DNA of 64,000 bases from Sporosarcina sp. P32b. Lineage in GTDB: Bacteria; Bacillota; Bacilli; Bacillales_A; Planococcaceae. Location: contig NZ_PDZB01000014.1 of the NCBI RefSeq assembly GCF_002743335.1, forward strand, positions 1-64,000, in the 5' to 3' direction. Numbering within the stretch: the stretch's first letter is position 1; each line of letters opens with the position of its first letter. Positions 1-7,415 of the stretch are shown here, in pieces. The notes below the pieces were generated by a model. The model saw only the letters and a program-made list of their open reading frames with translations, did no database searches and was not told the origin of the DNA. The position numbers and the translations under genes are program-made.

Positions 1-253
1 TTTACACCACCCCATCGGGTAGGCTTTCGTCAGCCAAACTTGTTACGGTAAATTCTCACGCCTATGTAGCCGATCTTATAACACACTTTTCCTTACTAAT
101 CAGCGTGCTACTCGACGCAGGGGAAGCCTTTCAGAGCGTTACCTCCTCATTCGACTTCTCGATATAATCCTTCAGTTTTAGAAAACTTTAAACTGCCTAA
201 CCTTTACCGAAATTGTGTGACCACATTTCATTTGAGTTAGGAACATTTCGCAC
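1..253 (-). mobile_element. Probable 5' segment of a group II intron (runs off the left edge)
   Basis: On the minus strand the sequence starting at 253 begins GTGCG, the usual 5' end of group II introns, and folds well. CCTAAC near the start can pair with GTTAGG about 45 nt later, enclosing a hairpin with a GAAATGTG/CACAATTTC stem. Further hairpins follow: CAGTTT/AAACTG and GGCTGACGAAAGCC. No open reading frame covers it, as expected for domain I upstream of a maturase gene lying outside the window. The GTGCG follows directly on an AACAAT/ATTGTT hairpin of the local repeat family. The fold and the 5' motif are visible; the intron identity is an inference because the ORF and 3' domains V/VI are not in the window. 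Confidence 0.45.
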
Positions 254-276
254 CAACAATCGCGCCCTATTGTTTA
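254..276 (-). repeat. CGGGC-family intergenic repeat: AACAAT/ATTGTT hairpin after the kinase gene
   Basis: Minus-strand hairpin AACAAT-AGGGCGCG-ATTGTT about 30 nt downstream of the kinase stop codon. It carries the GGGCGC half-site seen in the other repeats and forms the left exon boundary of the putative intron. Confidence 0.5.
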
Positions 277-307
277 AGTGTGCCGCAATGTCGCGTTGAA
301 CGTCTTG

Positions 308-805
308 TTATTCTTTTCCACTAAACTCTAAAATATTTAAACCCTCGGAGGCTTCTGGTGCTTCAAAAAAGTTAGTAACATGAGTAAACACCGCTTCCGT
401 ATCAAAATCTGCTCTTTCGGGTTGTTCTTTACGCCTTTGTGCAATTTGACGTAAGCATTGCTCGTTAGTTAGATTAAGGAAAATTAGTTGATGATTTGCA
501 TTGACATCTAACACCATATCCAAAAACCATTCACGCTGCTTTTGAGTGTTAGCTGGGAAATCCATCACTACATCTGTACCGACACTTAATATATTTTGGA
601 CATGCTTTCCCACCAATGGCTTGATCTGTGCTGAAAATTTTAGATAGTCCTCAAATGATTCGATTTGATTGGGATAAAAAGATGAAAGCCATTCATCCTC
701 AGATAATAGTACGGCATGTTTATCTGATGCCATTTGTTTTGATTTAGTTGATTTTCCTGCACCCATTTTCCCACAGAAAAAATATAGCGTCCCCAATTGT
801 TTCAT
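308..805 (-). CDS. Small P-loop NTPase, probable kinase (AAA_33 type)
   Basis: A 165-residue soluble protein. A Walker A motif, GKMGAGKST, lies at about residues 12-20 directly after a hydrophobic beta strand, the layout of small P-loop kinases such as the zeta-toxin/AAA_33 group. An acidic pair and DFPAN at about 80 could be the Walker B region. The substrate cannot be told; annotated relatives often phosphorylate small molecules or tRNA intermediates, but that is family knowledge only. The ATG at 805 has GGAGG ten bases upstream. It is the last gene of the first minus-strand accessory group and is followed by a repeat hairpin. Confidence 0.75.
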   Translation of the reverse strand: MKQLGTLYFFCGKMGAGKSTKSKQMASDKHAVLLSEDEWLSSFYPNQIESFEDYLKFSAQIKPLVGKHVQNILSVGTDVVMDFPANTQKQREWFLDMVLDVNANHQLIFLNLTNEQCLRQIAQRRKEQPERADFDTEAVFTHVTNFFEAPEASEGLNILEFSGKE

Positions 806-870
806 ATTCTTTCAACCTCCAAGTTTATCTTAGTAATTGTTGCTCTATCTTGTAAAACATGTTTTTTAAC

Positions 871-888
871 AAAATGGCCCGTTTGATG
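871..888 (-). repeat. CGGGC-family half-site after the lipoprotein gene
   Basis: Minus-strand CATCAAACGGGCCATTTT lies within three bases of the lipoprotein stop codon. It matches the downstream half of the long copies at 2084 and 2512. Confidence 0.5.
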
Positions 889-890
889 AA

Positions 891-1376
891 TTATTTGGTT
901 GAAAGCTCTTCTAAAGTTGACGTCGATATTGTTTGCTCTTTTTCTTCTCCGTTTACGCTATAATGAATTTCCATCTGCCTATTGTCATTTTTATTTACGT
1001 TGTTTAATTTCACTTTCAGAATAAGAGTTCCTTCGTCTTTTATCTCATATCCTTTGATATTTTGTTCTACACCTATAGCATATTCAATATCTTCGGGATA
1101 AACTCCAACAGGTTTATTTGGACGTCCACCATAAAACTTGTAAGAAATACCCTCTGTATCTTGTATCTCTGCATCGCCAACCACTATCTTAATGGAGTCA
1201 ATAACGGCAGGTTGGCTTCCAGACCATTCAAAAGGTAAGACCAAAGAGTAGGTGCTACCTGAAGGGAAAACGTTAGTAGACATAGCGCCAACTGTGAACT
1301 TGCCTTCGTCTTTATCCGAACAACCACTAAACACAATTAATATACAAATTGATAGAACAACAATAATCTTTTTCAA
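891..1376 (-). CDS. Predicted lipoprotein of unknown function
   Basis: 161 residues. A short lysine-containing N terminus, a hydrophobic stretch and a lipobox ending SGC at about residues 17-19 indicate export and lipid attachment to the outer face of the membrane. The mature part is beta-rich and acidic, with no motif I recognise. The start is TTG at 1376 with AGGAAGG upstream. It sits between a GNAT gene and the kinase as a single-gene unit flanked by repeats. Confidence 0.7.
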   Translation of the reverse strand: MKKIIVVLSICILIVFSGCSDKDEGKFTVGAMSTNVFPSGSTYSLVLPFEWSGSQPAVIDSIKIVVGDAEIQDTEGISYKFYGGRPNKPVGVYPEDIEYAIGVEQNIKGYEIKDEGTLILKVKLNNVNKNDNRQMEIHYSVNGEEKEQTISTSTLEELSTK

Positions 1377-1410
1377 TGCAACCCTTCCTCGTCTAAGTTA
1401 GCATTAATGA

Positions 1411-1450
1411 CCCAAGGGCGATCTTTTAATCATGTTATAGCGCCCTATTC
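1411..1450 (-). repeat. CGGGC-family repeat after the GNAT gene
   Basis: Minus strand: AATAGGGCGC, about 20 nt, then GATCGCCCTTGGG. GGGCG and CGCCC can pair, so here the half-sites form a hairpin. It starts just after the stop of the GNAT gene. Confidence 0.4.
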
Positions 1451-1457
1451 TAAAAGA

Positions 1458-1985
1458 TTACTTCTTAAGGAGAGAGTAAACATATGTATCATATGGTTTT
1501 CCATCTTGGTACATATAGTCTCTTAAAATCCCCTCTTTTTGGAACCCTGCTTTTTCCAATAATTTATTCGATGCTTCATTATCAATAAATACAACGGCAC
1601 CTATACGAGTTAAACCCATAACATCAAAGCCATATGAAAGAACTTTAGATACAGCCTCTGAAGTATATCCTTTTCTCCACTGTTCTGGATGAATTTCGTA
1701 ACCAATTTCAGCTCGTTTATGTTTTGGAGACCAAACATTGAAGCCAATTGTTCCAATTATGCCTGTGGTTCCTTTTCGCTCAATGCCCCATCGTATACCT
1801 TTTTTTTCACCATAGTTTTTTGAGAAGAAATCTACAATTTTTTCTGCTTCCTCAATACTCTTTAATTTTTCTTGTCCGTAAAAACGTGTTACCTCATTAT
1901 TAGAAAAACAAGCGAAAATACCTTCTGCATCTTCATTTGTTAATTCTCGTAATACTAATCTGTCCGTCTCTAATGTAGGAAACAT
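1458..1985 (-). CDS. GNAT family N-acetyltransferase (RimJ/RimL-like)
   Basis: 175 residues from the ATG at 1985; a longer in-frame TTG-type start lies eight codons upstream, but AAGGGAGGG is placed correctly only for the inner ATG. The protein opens with the TDRLVLREL strand typical of the RimJ/RimL (Acetyltransf_3) branch. It has the acetyl-CoA loop region EQWRKGYTSEA at about 105-115 and NEASNKLLEKAGFQ near 140, both standard GNAT motifs. It probably acetylates an amino group on a protein or small molecule in the cytoplasm; the substrate is unknown. Confidence 0.88.
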   Translation of the reverse strand: MFPTLETDRLVLRELTNEDAEGIFACFSNNEVTRFYGQEKLKSIEEAEKIVDFFSKNYGEKKGIRWGIERKGTTGIIGTIGFNVWSPKHKRAEIGYEIHPEQWRKGYTSEAVSKVLSYGFDVMGLTRIGAVVFIDNEASNKLLEKAGFQKEGILRDYMYQDGKPYDTYVYSLLKK

Positions 1986-2083
1986 TGACTCCCTCCCTTT
2001 ATTTAACACTTGAAAATGGTGTTTAAATTCAATAACAATTAGTTCAAATTACTACAAATTCACCAATCCCCAAATACCAGAAA

Positions 2084-2133
2084 TTGGCCCGAATGAGGCA
2101 CTAAGCTTATGCCGTTAATGCGCCCGATTGCTT
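2084..2133 (-). repeat. CGGGC-family repeat, long copy 1
   Basis: Minus strand: AAGCAATCGGGCGC, ATTAACGGCATAAG, CTTAGTGCCTCA, TTCGGGCCAA. GGCATAAG and CTTAGTGCC form an imperfect stem with one bulged base; the CGGGCG and CGGGCC half-sites are direct repeats on either side. It starts at the stop codon of the 2132-2482 gene and lies upstream of the GNAT gene. Confidence 0.75.
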
Positions 2134-2482
2134 AAATCAAATAACTATAAGCTATAAAACCTGCAAACCCTAAGAGTGCAAGTGCTGCACTTGTCATAGG
2201 ACTTGTATTTCCTTTTTTCCAACTTATAACGCACGTTGCAAACCAACTACCAAGCAACAATATGACTCCTATATGTTGAATTACTTTCGTTGCTAAAAAA
2301 ATGCCAGTAAGCAACAGTAATGCCCCTAAAATCGGGACTCCTAAGCCAAGATAACCAGAAGGACGCTTTAATTCAGTTCTAATTTTAACTTGATCTTCCT
2401 TATCCATTCTTAAGTACATATTTGTAAAAATGACTATTGGTATAATCCATATCAGAATTATTAAAACCTGAATAAATATCAT
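2132..2482 (-). CDS. Small integral membrane protein, unknown function
   Basis: About 116 residues, with hydrophobic segments near residues 1-22, 45-65, 68-85 and 95-115, so probably four membrane spans with a charged loop (RMDKEDQVKIRTELKRP) after the first. The ATG at 2482 is preferred because AAGGATG lies eight bases upstream; an in-frame TTG nine codons earlier has no better site. No family recognised. Confidence 0.65.
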   Translation of the reverse strand: MIFIQVLIILIWIIPIVIFTNMYLRMDKEDQVKIRTELKRPSGYLGLGVPILGALLLLTGIFLATKVIQHIGVILLLGSWFATCVISWKKGNTSPMTSAALALLGFAGFIAYSYLI

Positions 2483-2511
2483 ATTTTTCACATCCTTGTT
2501 GATTTTCAATC

Positions 2512-2553
2512 TGGCCCGTTTGAGGCACTAAGCTTATGCAGTTAATTAATACC
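2512..2553 (-). repeat. CGGGC-family repeat, long copy 2 (first half-site degraded)
   Basis: Minus strand: TTAACTGCATAAGCTTAG then TGCCTCAAACGGGCCAG. The bulged stem GCATAAG/CTTAGTGC and the CGGGCC half-site are kept; the upstream CGGGCGC half-site has decayed to TCGGTATTAAT. It lies 18 bases after the stop of the 55-residue gene. Confidence 0.7.
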
Positions 2554-2570
2554 GAATAATTCAATACGGT

Positions 2571-2738
2571 TTATTTATCTCTATTCATTTGAAAGGCTGT
2601 TATGATGCCCGAGAACATCAACAAACCTCCTCCGAAGTGCATTATTTTATTACCTGTGTCGCCCAAACTATTAATCGTCAACGAAAGCATAAAACCCCCA
2701 ATTGCCACCGTGAAAATTATTAACATCTTTTTCCACAT
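2571..2738 (-). CDS. Small membrane protein (55 aa), unknown function
   Basis: A short gene on the minus strand starting MWKKMLIIFT and ending QMNRDK. Two hydrophobic segments (about residues 5-24 and 36-50) are separated by a short polar loop (NSLGDTGNK). The ATG at 2738 has AGGGG ten bases upstream and the frame is open to a TAA at 2571. It has the same architecture as the neighbouring single-gene units: own ribosome site, own downstream repeat. Confidence 0.6.
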   Translation of the reverse strand: MWKKMLIIFTVAIGGFMLSLTINSLGDTGNKIMHFGGGLLMFSGIITAFQMNRDK

Positions 2739-2774
2739 GGTAAATCAACCCCTAATATTTACGTCATTTTGCTA

Positions 2775-2793
2775 CAAAATGGCCCGCTTGAAG
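2775..2793 (-). repeat. CGGGC-family half-site after the 64-aa gene
   Basis: Minus strand CTTCAAGCGGGCCATTTTG, about 28 bases after the stop at 2821. Confidence 0.5.
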
Positions 2794-2820
2794 AAAAGGT
2801 AATACTTTACATAACATAAA

Positions 2821-3015
2821 CTAATCACTTCTCTTTTTGTACTCATGAGGTTTACTTGCCCAATCTACAAACGTAGACACTAACGTAACCCCAATAGTTA
2901 AGATTGTATTCTCAAGCCATTGAATTCCTGAAGTAGAAAACCACTTCCAGAGCGTTATCAGCACAAAAAATATTAAGGCGAACTTAAAGCTTTTTTCACC
3001 AAAAGACCACCTCAT
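2821..3015 (-). CDS. Small membrane protein (64 aa), unknown function
   Basis: 64 residues with two hydrophobic stretches (about 10-25 and 35-52) and a basic C terminus (KPHEYKKRSD). The ATG at 3015 has GGAG six bases upstream. A single-gene unit in the repeat-spaced block; no family recognised. Confidence 0.55.
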   Translation of the reverse strand: MRWSFGEKSFKFALIFFVLITLWKWFSTSGIQWLENTILTIGVTLVSTFVDWASKPHEYKKRSD

Positions 3016-3039
3016 ATTGACTCCGCTATTTTAATTTCC

Positions 3040-3060
3040 AACAAATGGACCGATTGTTGA
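3040..3060 (-). repeat. CGGGC-family half-site, diverged
   Basis: Minus strand CAACAATCGGTCCATTTGTT. AACAA and TTGTT can pair around the CGGTCC core. It lies between the 54-aa gene and the 64-aa gene. Confidence 0.4.
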
Positions 3061-3157
3061 AATCTATTGTATCTTAATCTACCTCTATTCTTTATATTAT
3101 TCCAGATGATAATACCATAAAAAGTAAGTGTGTTTTTTTCTGATCTTTTCTCTTTTC

Positions 3158-3322
3158 TTAAAACTTATTAAGTAGCCAAAAAACCAGTGTAAAAAACAAC
3201 ATTAAACTTATTTCTTTTATACCTACATCTGGATTAAGAATAAGTGTATAAATAGAGATAAGCCCGAAAAAAGTAAGTGTGGTATTCAATAAGTTTTTAT
3301 TCGTAGACTCTTTTTCATTCAT
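3158..3322 (-). CDS. Small membrane protein (54 aa), unknown function
   Basis: Minus-strand gene starting MNEKESTNKN and ending LVFWLLNKF, with two hydrophobic segments of about 14-15 residues. AAAGGAG sits eight bases before the ATG at 3322, an excellent ribosome site. AT-rich like its neighbours. Confidence 0.55.
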   Translation of the reverse strand: MNEKESTNKNLLNTTLTFFGLISIYTLILNPDVGIKEISLMLFFTLVFWLLNKF

Positions 3323-3394
3323 TCCAAGCACTCCTTTATATATTTTTTTCTAAATAAATTTTTCAGAAAAAAATGTAAGTACTTTTCCCTCATT

Positions 3395-3573
3395 CTAACT
3401 TTTATACTCCTCGATATTTACAGCCCTTTTAGTAAATTCAACAAACTCTTCTGGAGATAATTAACGCAATTTTTTATCGTACTTCCAAACTTACCAGAGG
3501 GAACGGAGCAAATGCGTATAGATATTTTCATCTTTTTCTCTAAATCCGTTCAAATCGCTTTTTTCGTACTTTT
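3395..3573 (-). pseudogene. Degraded coding remnant with two in-frame stops
   Basis: One minus-strand frame reads KKYEKSDLNGFREKDENIY through LLRSLW, a stop, VWKYDKKLR, a stop, then LSPEEFVEFTKRAVNIEEYK and a final TAG. The strongly protein-like text across two stops indicates a decayed gene rather than chance. No start or ribosome site remains and no family is recognised. Its upstream end abuts a GGGCC half-site. Confidence 0.4.
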
Positions 3574-3632
3574 TGGCCCTACTACTGAATAGAGTGCAGA
3601 TTTCCTATACAAGAATCGCATTCGCTTGTTTA
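3571..3632 (-). repeat. CGGGC-family repeat after the 158-aa gene
   Basis: Minus strand: AAACAAGCGAATGCGATTC, about 25 nt, then AGTAGTAGGGCCAAAAAG. The GGGCCA end is well kept and the first half-site is diverged. Confidence 0.4.
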
Positions 3633-3723
3633 AGTCAAATAGATGAAAGTTGATTTTATGAACCTAACATAGTTACCTTGTGTTAGCAGGGTAATTTAAA
3701 AATATTATATTAAACTTTCTAAT

Positions 3724-4200
3724 TTAATGTGGACTTTTAATAGTTTCTTCCTCTACGATTAAATCCCGATACACTTTTTCGTTAATCATTAAAGAATTCG
3801 CTTCAATAAAAAAACAATCTTTATTATTAACTTGGAAATAGAAATTAGTTGAAGAACTTATAGATTCAATTTCTGGTAATTCAGGTTCTAGGCTCTTAAT
3901 ATTTATTTTTCCAAATCCATTAGGATGATAACTAATTTCTGAAAGTAAAAAAGGATCATTTTCTTTATAGTTATTTAATCTATATGTTTCTATTTCAGCG
4001 TCTTGATAAATAAACAGTGACATAACTTGTTGAAATTTAATAAATGTTTTTAAAATCTCTTGATTACTAACACTTACTAAATTTAAAACAATGGTTTCTT
4101 CTAAGTATTTAACTTGTATGTCATGAATAATCCAAAATTCAGCATTGTCGGCAAATAAATTTCTTATTTCTTGAGATACTAAGTCATTATTATTTTTCAT
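3724..4200 (-). CDS. Possible immunity protein behind a toxin-like remnant; unknown family
   Basis: 158 residues, acidic, soluble, no signal or membrane segment. The start ATG at 4200 follows AAAAGGTGAG. The stop codon of a degraded reading frame lies just 12 bases upstream, the usual spacing of a polymorphic-toxin C-terminal domain and its immunity gene. The size, acidity and rather featureless alpha/beta composition fit an orphan immunity protein (YxiG-like proteins near wapA come to mind), but no diagnostic motif is seen, so this rests on context. Confidence 0.55.
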   Translation of the reverse strand: MKNNNDLVSQEIRNLFADNAEFWIIHDIQVKYLEETIVLNLVSVSNQEILKTFIKFQQVMSLFIYQDAEIETYRLNNYKENDPFLLSEISYHPNGFGKINIKSLEPELPEIESISSSTNFYFQVNNKDCFFIEANSLMINEKVYRDLIVEEETIKSPH

Positions 4201-4212
4201 TTATCTCACCTT

Positions 4213-4386
4213 TTAATCATCTCTTGTTTTATCTAAAGTAGAATAAATTTTATTACGTTCTAGTTTTTCATTATAGTTATTTCTTCACTTTATTTCACTT
4301 TTACTTCCAATACATTTTCCAGAAGTTATAAAACCTCTTCTTTCACTAGGTCTATCCAATTGCCAAGTAATTCTATTGAAGTGATT
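4213..4386 (-). pseudogene. Remnant of a toxin C-terminal region or similar gene
   Basis: Minus frame of 57 codons with one internal TGA: NHFNRITWQLDRPSERRGF through GKCIGSKSEIK, stop, then RNNYNEKLERNKIYSTLDK and a terminal TAA. The text continues sensibly across the stop. It ends immediately before the ribosome site of the 158-aa gene. The 5' part is lost beyond an upstream TGA. Identity as a toxin fragment is inferred only from the position before an immunity-like gene. Confidence 0.4.
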
Positions 4387-4422
4387 TCAAGAGCCTTCTG
4401 TTATGCGACGTGGTACTAGAAG

Positions 4423-4806
4423 TTATTTACTCTTTTCCATAACTGCAAAATAATTTTGTTCGCTATCGGCAAAATTGAATACTTTTCCGGAAGGCATAGT
4501 TACAATTTCTCCGACTGTGATATTTTTAGTTGACAGTGTGCTGTGCAACTTATCGAGATCCTCCGAGAAAAACATTAATGAAGGTGTGCCAAGATTCATA
4601 TCTGGCTGCATTTCAGAAATCATTCTCTTGTTGTGAAGTATAATGCTTGTTTCGGCTTCCTTAGTTGGTGCTATTTCAATCCATCTCATTCCTTGACCAT
4701 TGTCTTCACCTGAAATTACAATAAACCCTACTTTTTCAATCCAAAAATTCACTGCTTCATCTTGATTGTTAACATACAACATAACTTGACCGATTTTATT
4801 AATCAT
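4423..4806 (-). CDS. VOC (glyoxalase/bleomycin resistance) family protein
   Basis: 127 residues, the usual length of a one-subunit VOC protein built from two beta-alpha-beta-beta-beta modules. It opens with IGQVMLYVNNQDEAVNFWIEKVGF, the classic first module, and the second module ends NFADSEQNYFAVMEK. Potential metal ligands (Gln7, Glu45 region, Glu at the FADSEQN end) resemble the family, but the reaction cannot be predicted. GGGGAG lies six bases upstream of the ATG at 4806. Confidence 0.85.
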   Translation of the reverse strand: MINKIGQVMLYVNNQDEAVNFWIEKVGFIVISGEDNGQGMRWIEIAPTKEAETSIILHNKRMISEMQPDMNLGTPSLMFFSEDLDKLHSTLSTKNITVGEIVTMPSGKVFNFADSEQNYFAVMEKSK

Positions 4807-4874
4807 TTTTTTCTCCCCTTATCAATAATTTGTCGCTTATATCTATTGTTGGATTTAATTTGATATTTATACAA

Positions 4875-4910
4875 TCTGTTGGCCCTATTACTAAAAGAGC
4901 ATAAATCTCT
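4875..4910 (-). repeat. CGGGC-family half-site downstream of mepB
   Basis: Minus strand AGTAATAGGGCCAACAG. A matching first half-site, CAATCGAGTGCTTG, lies at about 5083-5098 directly after the mepB stop, so the two halves are here about 190 bp apart, with apparently non-coding sequence between. Confidence 0.4.
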
Positions 4911-5101
4911 CATGATACAATCACATCTGGTAAAGGACTACTCATCGGAAAACATCGATAAATGATGTAGCAGGATGCGTCACTATGGCTAGTCAACCAC
5001 AACGCAACTGCAAAGAAGGACTCCCTAGGCACTAGATCTTGAAATAACTTTGAATAACGCCGGAATTATACGCTTGACGACAAGCACTCGATTGTAGTGA
5101 A

Positions 5102-5611
5102 TTAAGAAGAATACAGTTCCATTAGTTTGTCCTCAGTTCCTGTGTGTACGTTCCGCATATCAATAAAATACGGTAGCTGCCATTGCTGTGTGTTCATCGC
5201 TTGTTTACTGGTGGGACTATCCCAGCTTGGATACACTCTTATTGCCATTTTCCCTTTTGTTGAACTGGATCTAAGCATATTCTGTTCGAACATAACTTCT
5301 TTCGGGAAAATAAATTGTCCAAATTCATGTGCACTTTTAAATGTAGTGATCACGAACAAATCAGGTGCTTCCTCATATGAATACGGCTGATTTTTATTGT
5401 TTTCATCCTTTTCCCAAAACGCAACAAACTGCCCTACTTTACTAGGTGTTATATTTGCCACCCTGAATCGAACTGTTCTAGAAGATATTTGAAATGTACC
5501 AGCTCCATACTTAGCATTTTGCTTTTCTTCATGCACAGAATCTACAAGTAAATTATTTGGTTTATACATGATTTGATTGATATAGTCTAATGCGTTATTA
5601 AAATCTTTCAT
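5102..5611 (-). CDS. mepB: MepB family protein
   Basis: 169 residues from the ATG at 5611, chosen because AAGGAG lies seven bases upstream; an in-frame ATG 11 codons earlier has no such site. The central stretch GTFQISSRTVRFRVANITP followed by VGQFVAFWEKD is the hallmark of the MepB family, named from the mepRAB locus of Staphylococcus aureus, where its biochemical role is unknown. No MepA-type efflux pump or MepR lies nearby, so its usual partners are absent. Confidence 0.85.
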   Translation of the reverse strand: MKDFNNALDYINQIMYKPNNLLVDSVHEEKQNAKYGAGTFQISSRTVRFRVANITPSKVGQFVAFWEKDENNKNQPYSYEEAPDLFVITTFKSAHEFGQFIFPKEVMFEQNMLRSSSTKGKMAIRVYPSWDSPTSKQAMNTQQWQLPYFIDMRNVHTGTEDKLMELYSS

Positions 5612-5732
5612 TGTCTTGCTCCTTGAATTCATTATAGATTCCATTATTATAATGATAAATTATAATATCCTCTATTGGACTTAGTCTCTAATTCATGTAT
5701 GCTACTATTTCTCATGGACTTCCACTTGAAGA

Positions 5733-5747
5733 TGATAGTCATTATCA
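5733..5747. promoter_or_regulatory. Fur box
   Basis: TGATAGTCATTATCA matches the 7-1-7 Fur consensus (TGATAAT-N-ATTATCA) at 13 of 14 positions. It lies about 220 bp before a siderophore-binding lipoprotein gene and is followed by TATACT at 5759, a possible -10 element, so Fur repression in iron-rich conditions is likely. Confidence 0.75.
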
Positions 5748-5968
5748 TTTGTTTATTGTATACTAAATGTAGCCTTTTCCTTATTATTTGCTAGTAATAA
5801 TTCGTTACTACACGTTCTGGTAAGGATGGACTCCATTTTACAAAGAAAGGAAGAGCTGATAAAATTATATACTTGTTTTGTAATAAATAATAGGTATTCC
5901 ATACATATTAAGATTTACTTTTGGAGCAGTAGTCATTTCAAAATTTTATACAAAGAGAGGTAATTGTC

Positions 5969-6940
5969 ATGAAAAAGTGGTCATTATTTGTATTCATATT
6001 TGCCTGTATGCTAGTCATCTCCGCATGCGGATCGAAGGAAACGGATACACAAGCGGACGAATCGTCTAGCACTAATAAAGAAGGTACGGAATCGACTGAA
6101 ATAAAAATTAAGCATGACCTCGATGAGCAAGAAGTTGTTTTGACTAAAGTGCCTGAAAAAATTGTTGTACTAGATTTTGGCGTTTTAGATACGTTAGATT
6201 CGCTGGGTGTTGAAGTTGCAGGCGTTCCACAAAATGCCGTACCTGAGTATCTAAAAAAATATGCTGGATCTGAGTATACGAATGTAGGAAGTTTAGTGGA
6301 ACCAGACTTTGAGGCAATTGATGGAATGAAACCAGACCTTATTATTATTGGGGATCGTCAAGCCGAAATGTATGACGAATTTACAGATATTGCTCCAACT
6401 GTTTATATGAGCGTAGATTTCACGAACTATATGGATTCTCTTACACATAATATGGAAACTATCGCAAATATATTTGATAAAGAAGAGCAAATTGAACAAG
6501 AGCTAACCGAAATAAATGAAAAAGTTGATGCCCTTAAAGAGAAAACAAAGGATCTAGATGCGAAAACGTTGATTGTCATGGTGAATGAAGGAAAAATAAG
6601 CGCTTATGGACCAGGATCGCGTTACGGCGGAGTCATCCATGATGTAGCGGGCTATAAAGCCGTGGATGAGAATATTGAAAAAGCCAAATTTGGTCAATCC
6701 ATTAACTTTGAATATATAACAGAAAAAAATCCAGACATTATTTTTGTTGTGGATCGTAGCGCAGTGTTAAATACCGCTCATGATAGCACAAAGGAAATGT
6801 TTGAAAATGAACTAGTAAAAAGAACAAACGCTTATAAAAATGACCATATAATTTATCTAGATACCGAAGCCTGGTTCTATGGCGGCGGTTTGCAATCATC
6901 GAAAACGATGATTGAAGATACAAATGCCTATTGGAATTAA
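5969..6940 (+). CDS. Siderophore ABC transporter substrate-binding lipoprotein (YclQ/FatB-like)
   Basis: 323 residues with a lipoprotein signal (lipobox ISAC, Cys at about 20) and a Ser/Thr/Glu-rich linker, then a periplasmic-binding fold of the class III, iron-siderophore type. The region PEKIVVLDFGVLDTLDSLG opens the first lobe. The second lobe contains GPGSRYGGVIHDVAGYKAV, typical of the petrobactin/catecholate-binding YclQ/FatB group. It would capture ferric siderophore outside the membrane and hand it to a permease. No permease or ATPase gene is adjacent, so it must work with a transporter encoded elsewhere. A Fur box precedes it; a terminator-like hairpin follows. Confidence 0.9.
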   Translation: MKKWSLFVFIFACMLVISACGSKETDTQADESSSTNKEGTESTEIKIKHDLDEQEVVLTKVPEKIVVLDFGVLDTLDSLGVEVAGVPQNAVPEYLKKYAGSEYTNVGSLVEPDFEAIDGMKPDLIIIGDRQAEMYDEFTDIAPTVYMSVDFTNYMDSLTHNMETIANIFDKEEQIEQELTEINEKVDALKEKTKDLDAKTLIVMVNEGKISAYGPGSRYGGVIHDVAGYKAVDENIEKAKFGQSINFEYITEKNPDIIFVVDRSAVLNTAHDSTKEMFENELVKRTNAYKNDHIIYLDTEAWFYGGGLQSSKTMIEDTNAYWN

Positions 6941-6985
6941 AAGAATCGTATTCCCTAATTTCATTTCACTAAATATAACCTAAAG

Positions 6986-7037
6986 AAAAACCATCTAAAG
7001 CTGTCGGGGTCTCTCCGTTTGCGTTGGATGGTTTTTT
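6986..7037 (+). terminator. Terminator-like hairpin after the siderophore-binding gene
   Basis: AAAAACCATC pairs with GATGGTTTTTT around a 30-nt loop and ends in a T run. Confidence 0.55.
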
Positions 7038-7087
7038 CTATGTAATCAAGTGAATAGCAGCCGAACCTGGTGCTTTATACAATCTCA

Positions 7088-7390
7088 CTATTCCCCTATG
7101 TATTTCTCTTGGCTACTTAACTTCACTAAAAACGGATATAGAATGATAACCAAAATGAATAAAGTGGGAAATAAGCTAAGTATGATAGCTTCTGGCAGAT
7201 CAAAAAGCATTTGAATGATCAGTGGAAACAAAACAATTGGAGTGACTATAGCCACCTTCCCTTTGGACTTTTGCGTTTGAAACTGTTTTTCGCCGCAGTA
7301 TGGACAAATCATGGCAGGGTTCAATGTGGTCGTCTTTTTGATTGTTTGTTTCCAACTCCATTGATTATTACATTTTTCACACGTAGGCAT
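7088..7390 (-). CDS. TIGR04104-type putative zinc finger membrane protein
   Basis: About 100 residues from the ATG at 7390, which has AGGAGG eight bases upstream. The N terminus MPTCEKCNNQWSWKQT and CPYCGEKQFQT give two Cys pairs (residues 4/7 and about 29/32), a zinc ribbon. Two membrane segments and a short polar tail follow. Members of this family are common, often multicopy and uncharacterised in Bacillales. It forms a repeat-spaced unit with the methyltransferase upstream. Confidence 0.75.
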   Translation of the reverse strand: MPTCEKCNNQWSWKQTIKKTTTLNPAMICPYCGEKQFQTQKSKGKVAIVTPIVLFPLIIQMLFDLPEAIILSLFPTLFILVIILYPFLVKLSSQEKYIGE

Positions 7391-7415
7391 TCTATTACCT
7401 CCTGTTTTCCAAATG

